Source: an uncultured Collinsella sp.
Lineage (GTDB): Bacteria > Actinomycetota > Coriobacteriia > Coriobacteriales > Coriobacteriaceae
NCBI GenBank assembly: GCA_900544875.1
Contig: UQWS01000018.1
Location: forward strand, 1-37,024
Direction: 5' to 3'
Length of the DNA stretch: 37,024 nucleotides
Shown here: positions 33,502 to 37,024 of the stretch, one piece after another
Position numbering within the stretch: position 1 is the stretch's first letter
Layout of the letters: the number at the start of each line of letters is the position of its first letter
Made by a program: the position numbers and the translations under genes
The notes under the pieces: model-generated
What the model saw: the letters and a program-made list of their open reading frames with translations, nothing else
Databases searched by the model: none
Told to the model about the DNA's origin: nothing

Positions 33502-34647
33502 CTACACGTAGACCTTGTCGAGGCGCATGCCAAAGCCGCAGGCGACCTCGTAGTTAATCGTTCCGCGCAGTCGGGCCATCTCGTCCATAGTGATCTCGGC
33601 ATCGCCATCGCGGCCGACAATAATCATCTCGTCACCATACTCGGCCTCGGGAATCTCGTGTGCCGGGTTGGACTGAATGGCGACCATAAACTGATCCATG
33701 CAGATATTGCCAACCTGACGCACGCGCTCGCCGCGATACAGCACGTCCATACGATTGGAAAGCGTACGCGATAGGCCGTCGGCATAACCGATCGGCAGCG
33801 TGCAGATCTGAACGCGCGTACGCGGTACGCGGTAGGTAAAACCGTAGCCCACACCCTCGCCCATCGCAGGGTGTGCCACGCGCGTCACGCGCGCATGGAC
33901 GCTCATAACGGGATCGAGCTGCATCACGTGGCCGCTCAGCTCGCACGGCTGCATGCCATACAAGCCAACGCCGGCGCGAATCATATCAAAATGCATCGAA
34001 GGGTCGAGCATCGAGGACGGCGTGTTGGCGCAGTGCACGATACCGCACTCAAAACCCGCATCCTTAATGGCCTGAACGGCCTCGGTAAAGCGCTGGCACT
34101 GCAGCTTGTAGTCCCAGCCCGAAGGTTCATCGGCAGTGGCGAAGTGTGTAAATACGCCATCGCACTGAATGCCGCGATGGAAACTAATGCCGCGGACAAA
34201 GTCGAGCACCTGCGTGTAATGTACGCCGATACGGTTCATACCCGTCTCGATGGCGAGATGATACTTACCCACCTTGCCCGCCGCGACGGCGCATTCGCCA
34301 TACGCAAGAGCAAAGTCAGACGTATAGACCGAGGGCATAATATCGAACTCGAGCAACGTCGGAATGGCTTCGATAGGCGGCTCGCTAAGGATGAGGATGG
34401 GTTTCGTGATCCCGCCCTGTCGGAGCTCAACGCCCTCGTTAACCGTCGCCACGGCAAACATGTCGGCTCCGGCCGAATACATGATCTTGGCGCACTCAAC
34501 AGCTCCATGACCATAAGCGTCGGCTTTAACCACGCAGCATAGGCGCTGGCGCGGATTCAGCAAATTCTTATAGGCCCTCGTGTTGCGGCGAAGCGCCCCG
34601 CGGTCGATCTCGACCCAGGACCAACGCGTCAAATCGGCTTTATTCAT
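33502..34647 (-). CDS. alr: Alanine racemase
   Basis: A 381-residue PLP enzyme making D-alanine for peptidoglycan. The PLP lysine is in VVKADAYGHGA, with AIETGMNRIGV, VFTHFATAD and IRAGVGLYGMQP, and the second catalytic base (Tyr) in VGYGFTYR; the C-terminus has GNICMDQFMV. It starts 2 nt after the nnr stop. The gene order acpS, nnr, alr, tsa genes is typical of Gram-positive housekeeping clusters. Confidence 0.97.
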   Translation of the reverse strand: MNKADLTRWSWVEIDRGALRRNTRAYKNLLNPRQRLCCVVKADAYGHGAVECAKIMYSAGADMFAVATVNEGVELRQGGITKPILILSEPPIEAIPTLLEFDIMPSVYTSDFALAYGECAVAAGKVGKYHLAIETGMNRIGVHYTQVLDFVRGISFHRGIQCDGVFTHFATADEPSGWDYKLQCQRFTEAVQAIKDAGFECGIVHCANTPSSMLDPSMHFDMIRAGVGLYGMQPCELSGHVMQLDPVMSVHARVTRVAHPAMGEGVGYGFTYRVPRTRVQICTLPIGYADGLSRTLSNRMDVLYRGERVRQVGNICMDQFMVAIQSNPAHEIPEAEYGDEMIIVGRDGDAEITMDEMARLRGTINYEVACGFGMRLDKVYV

Positions 34648-34649
34648 AA

Positions 34650-36266
34650 TTATTCATCCGACCCTTCGTCTGTGATTCCCAGATCATCGAGCGCATCCTT
34701 TGCCGCTAACTCCATGGCGGGACCGATCAAGTCGATAAGATCGGTCGCGATAACGCTCTTCTCGCCAAACTCCGTCGCCGCGGCAAAACCGGCATAGCTA
34801 TGAAGTGCGACGGCATACGAGTACAGCAGCTCCCAACGGTCCATCTCGTCGCGCATGGTGGCCAGTGTGCCGGCCAGAATGCCCGCAAGGACGTCACCCG
34901 AGCCAGCGGTCGCCAACGACGCCGGGCCCGAGAGCGGCAGTAGCACGCGCTCAACACCGCAAATGGCCGTCGTTGGGCCCTTAGCGATAACAACGAGGTT
35001 ATCGGAACCGGCGGCCCAGACAACCTTTTGCGCAGCAGCAATCGCGGTACCAAGGTCATTGACCTCATCGCCGGCAACAAGACGCGAAAGCTCGCGATAA
35101 TGTGGTGTCATGACGAGCGGCTGCTCGCGACGATACATCTCGGGATTGCTGTCGATGCCGTCGATTGCAATCTTGGCAAGACAGTTGAGAGCATCGGCAT
35201 CCAAGATAAGCGGCACGTCGAGCTCGAGCAGGCCCGAAACCACCTGCATGGCACCGGCAGACGTCGTCATGCCAGGACCGCACAGCACACAGCTGTATTT
35301 CTTGGCAATCTCACACACCGTCATGCGCGCAGCGGCACCAAAAGATCCGCGAGAATCAGATGGAATGGCAAAAACCGGAATCGAGGGGAGCGCCATGCGG
35401 ATAAGGTTGGCACACGCATCCGGCGTCGCGACCGCCACATAGCCGGCACCTGCGCGAGCAGCGGACTTAGCAGCCATAATGGCCGCACCAGGATACTGCG
35501 CCGATCCGGCAACAATGAGCACCGAGCCGCGCGAGTACTTATCGATATTCGTGGGCAGCGGAGCAAAGTAGTCCACAAGGTCGCCGGGCTCAACAATCTC
35601 GGCAGCATGGTCGACATCGTCAATGACCTCATCAAGGCGGTCATACAGACCACCGCAGACCAGATCGCCTGCATATTCGGGACCGTCAGCGCTGTATAAG
35701 CCAATCTTGGGAGCAATCATCGTAACCGTACGCTCGGCACGAATGCAGTCATCATCAACCACACCCGTCTCGGCATTCAGGCCCGAGGGAACATCGATGG
35801 AAACAACACAATCGGCATTTTCATTGACCGTGGGAATCCAGATTGAAAACGGCGCACGGAGATCACCGTGAAAACCAGTACCAAAAATGGCATCGACTAC
35901 AACATCAGCCTTATCGATCAGCACCTCCAGCTCATCACGAGAGGGGCCGACACACACGTGCACGTCGCGGCCAGCAGTGCGGCGAGCAACATGGCGAGCG
36001 AGAGCGGCAGGGATCTCATCCGGCTCAACCGGAGAGACGATATCAACATCAACGCCCTTATGCGTCAGAATGTCAGCGGCAACCCAGCCATCTCCGCCAT
36101 TATTGCCAAAACCGACCAATACAAGAACGCGATCGGGGTTGAGCTTTAAAATCTCATTGGCGGCAAATTCGCCCGCCAACTCCATGAGTTCGGCCTTCGA
36201 GGTGCCCTCACGCTCGATGATATCTTCGAGGCGAACGACTTCCTCGGTACTCAAAACCGGTTTCAT
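34650..36266 (-). CDS. nnr: Bifunctional NAD(P)H-hydrate epimerase / dehydratase
   Basis: A 538-residue metabolite-repair enzyme. Residues 1-220 are the epimerase (YjeF N-terminal), with VLVGFGNNGGDGWVAADIL and SIDVPSGLNAETG. Residues about 235-538 are the ADP/ATP-dependent dehydratase with the ribokinase-like fold: KYSRGSVLIVAGSAQYPGAAIMAAKSAARAGAGYV, LDADALNCL, VMTPHYRELSRLV and the catalytic GPASLATAGSGDVLAGI. It restores damaged NAD(P)HX. The ATG directly follows the acpS stop codon, with the SD TAGGAG inside acpS. Confidence 0.96.
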   Translation of the reverse strand: MKPVLSTEEVVRLEDIIEREGTSKAELMELAGEFAANEILKLNPDRVLVLVGFGNNGGDGWVAADILTHKGVDVDIVSPVEPDEIPAALARHVARRTAGRDVHVCVGPSRDELEVLIDKADVVVDAIFGTGFHGDLRAPFSIWIPTVNENADCVVSIDVPSGLNAETGVVDDDCIRAERTVTMIAPKIGLYSADGPEYAGDLVCGGLYDRLDEVIDDVDHAAEIVEPGDLVDYFAPLPTNIDKYSRGSVLIVAGSAQYPGAAIMAAKSAARAGAGYVAVATPDACANLIRMALPSIPVFAIPSDSRGSFGAAARMTVCEIAKKYSCVLCGPGMTTSAGAMQVVSGLLELDVPLILDADALNCLAKIAIDGIDSNPEMYRREQPLVMTPHYRELSRLVAGDEVNDLGTAIAAAQKVVWAAGSDNLVVIAKGPTTAICGVERVLLPLSGPASLATAGSGDVLAGILAGTLATMRDEMDRWELLYSYAVALHSYAGFAAATEFGEKSVIATDLIDLIGPAMELAAKDALDDLGITDEGSDE

Positions 36267-36806
36267 CTATGCTCCTAGCGCATCTTGTGGACCATCATCC
36301 AGATGTTCCGACAAAGCAGATTGTTGCAGCTGTTCGAGTTCATCCAGGACTGAACGAGCCTCTTTAAATGTCTGAGCAACGCGCTCCTTCGTGCTCACTT
36401 TCTCTTCCTTGGGTTTAGGTCGAGCATCCTCGGTGATCGCAATGGCATTAGCGACAGCCAAGTCACCCGTCAGGGTAATAGAAAGAGCAACCTCGACAAC
36501 GCCCAATTCCTGGGCGATTTCGAGAGCGCGACCCGAAAGCAGCGCTTTTGGCTTGCCGAGCTTATCGCGCGTTACAGAAACGTCTTTACGGCCAACGCCC
36601 TGACTAAAGCCCGTTCCAAGAGCCTTAAGCACCGCCTCGCGAGAAGCAAAACGACTAGCATAGTGCGCGGCAGGGCGAGACGATGCGTCGCAATACGCAC
36701 GCTCTTCATCGGTAAACACGCGTCGGGCAAACGCGGGCGTCTTCTCAAGGATTGATTTCATTCGGGAAATCTCGACGATATCAACGCCGATTCCGGCTTC
36801 GGCCAT
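36267..36806 (-). CDS. acpS: Holo-[acyl-carrier-protein] synthase with C-terminal extension
   Basis: A 179-residue phosphopantetheinyl transferase that loads ACP for fatty-acid synthesis. The Mg-binding Asp is in GIGVDIVEISR, and Glu is in YASRFASREAVLKALGTG, with SVTRDKLGKPKALL and the closing strand VALSITLTGDLAVANAIAI. AcpS proteins usually end near residue 125; here about 50 charged residues follow (PKPKEEKVSTKERVAQTFKEARSVLDELEQLQQS), probably a coiled-coil helix. I chose the ATG at 36806, preceded by GGAGGTGA, over one 12 nt upstream. It is the first gene of the minus-strand housekeeping operon. Confidence 0.93.
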   Translation of the reverse strand: MAEAGIGVDIVEISRMKSILEKTPAFARRVFTDEERAYCDASSRPAAHYASRFASREAVLKALGTGFSQGVGRKDVSVTRDKLGKPKALLSGRALEIAQELGVVEVALSITLTGDLAVANAIAITEDARPKPKEEKVSTKERVAQTFKEARSVLDELEQLQQSALSEHLDDGPQDALGA

Positions 36807-36913
36807 AATCACCTCCATGCTGCACAGACTAAGATATTGTAGCCCGTTCGCAGAAGATGCGACAAACGAGGGCTAAAATCACAGCGACAAAGAAGTGTTG
36901 GGCATCGAAACGC

Positions 36914-36945
36914 AAAAAAGGGGGAGGCCGCGAGGCCTCCCCCTT
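36914..36945 (-). terminator. rRNA-operon terminator
   Basis: AAGGGGGAGGCC-GCGA-GGCCTCCCCCTT; on the minus strand it is followed by TTTT. It lies 35 nt past the 5S rRNA 3' end. Confidence 0.92.
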
Positions 36946-36980
36946 CTTCAGTTCAAGCGTACGGCTCGGTGCCGTCCACC

Positions 36981-37024
36981 GGTCAGCGGCGCCCTGGCCT
37001 CCCACGGGCTGGCCCCGCAGTACT
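36981..37024 (-). rRNA. 5S rRNA, 3' end (cut by window edge)
   Basis: Minus-strand sequence runs GTACTGCGGGGCCAGCCCG, then TGGGAGGCCAGGGCGCCGCTGACC, which is the helix IV/V and 3' closing-helix region of actinobacterial 5S rRNA. The 3' boundary is estimated. It implies an rRNA operon continuing to the right. Confidence 0.75.

Overview
The window looks like chromosome from a high-GC Gram-positive gut actinobacterium of class Coriobacteriia, most likely Collinsella or a close relative. This rests on GC-rich coding sequence, strong Shine-Dalgarno (SD) sites of GGAGG type, the gene fusions and the 5S rRNA 3' end; no search was run.

Layout, left to right. (1) 1-3519, minus: two SIS-domain sugar-phosphate proteins, two overlapping GntR/UTRA repressors and a small unknown gene. 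(2) 3646-8062: a 26-bp-arm hairpin, a LacI regulator, murB (plus), a short AT-richer insert carrying one unknown gene and flanked by a partial copy of the murB 3' end, and a Tat-exported coiled-coil CHAP/NlpC-type wall hydrolase. (3) 8329-22037, alpha-glucan block: galE, malQ and glgP (plus); a four-gene sugar ABC importer (minus); a TreR-like GntR repressor (minus); and a divergent PTS permease fused to a HAD phosphatase (plus). Copies of a TTGTTTAAACAA-like palindrome sit before malQ, the importer, the repressor and the PTS gene, which suggests one regulon: uptake of an alpha-glucoside, dephosphorylation if it came through the PTS, then MalQ/GlgP breakdown. (4) 22152-24335: a polyprenyl diphosphate synthase, a two-repeat peptidoglycan-binding protein without a signal peptide, and tRNA-Gln(TTG). 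(5) 24386-25203: a repeat-rich gap with tRNA-derived duplications, an 18-bp-arm hairpin and a roughly 230-bp MITE-like element. (6) 25212-29744: an orphan JetD-like TOPRIM protein and cstA, whose long leader holds a candidate Ile/Val-rich leader peptide and an intrinsic terminator. (7) 29983-36806, one tight minus-strand housekeeping operon: acpS, nnrE/D, alr, family-4 udg, tsaE and a TsaB-RimI-TsaD triple fusion. (8) 36914-37024: the rRNA-operon terminator and the 3' end of 5S rRNA (minus).

The most unusual signals are: a three-copy structured intergenic element with a 69-nt interior, a conserved core and a different long outer stem at each site, always 8-26 nt after a stop codon; the EIIC-EIIB-HAD fusion; the shared TreR-type operator set; and the cstA leader.
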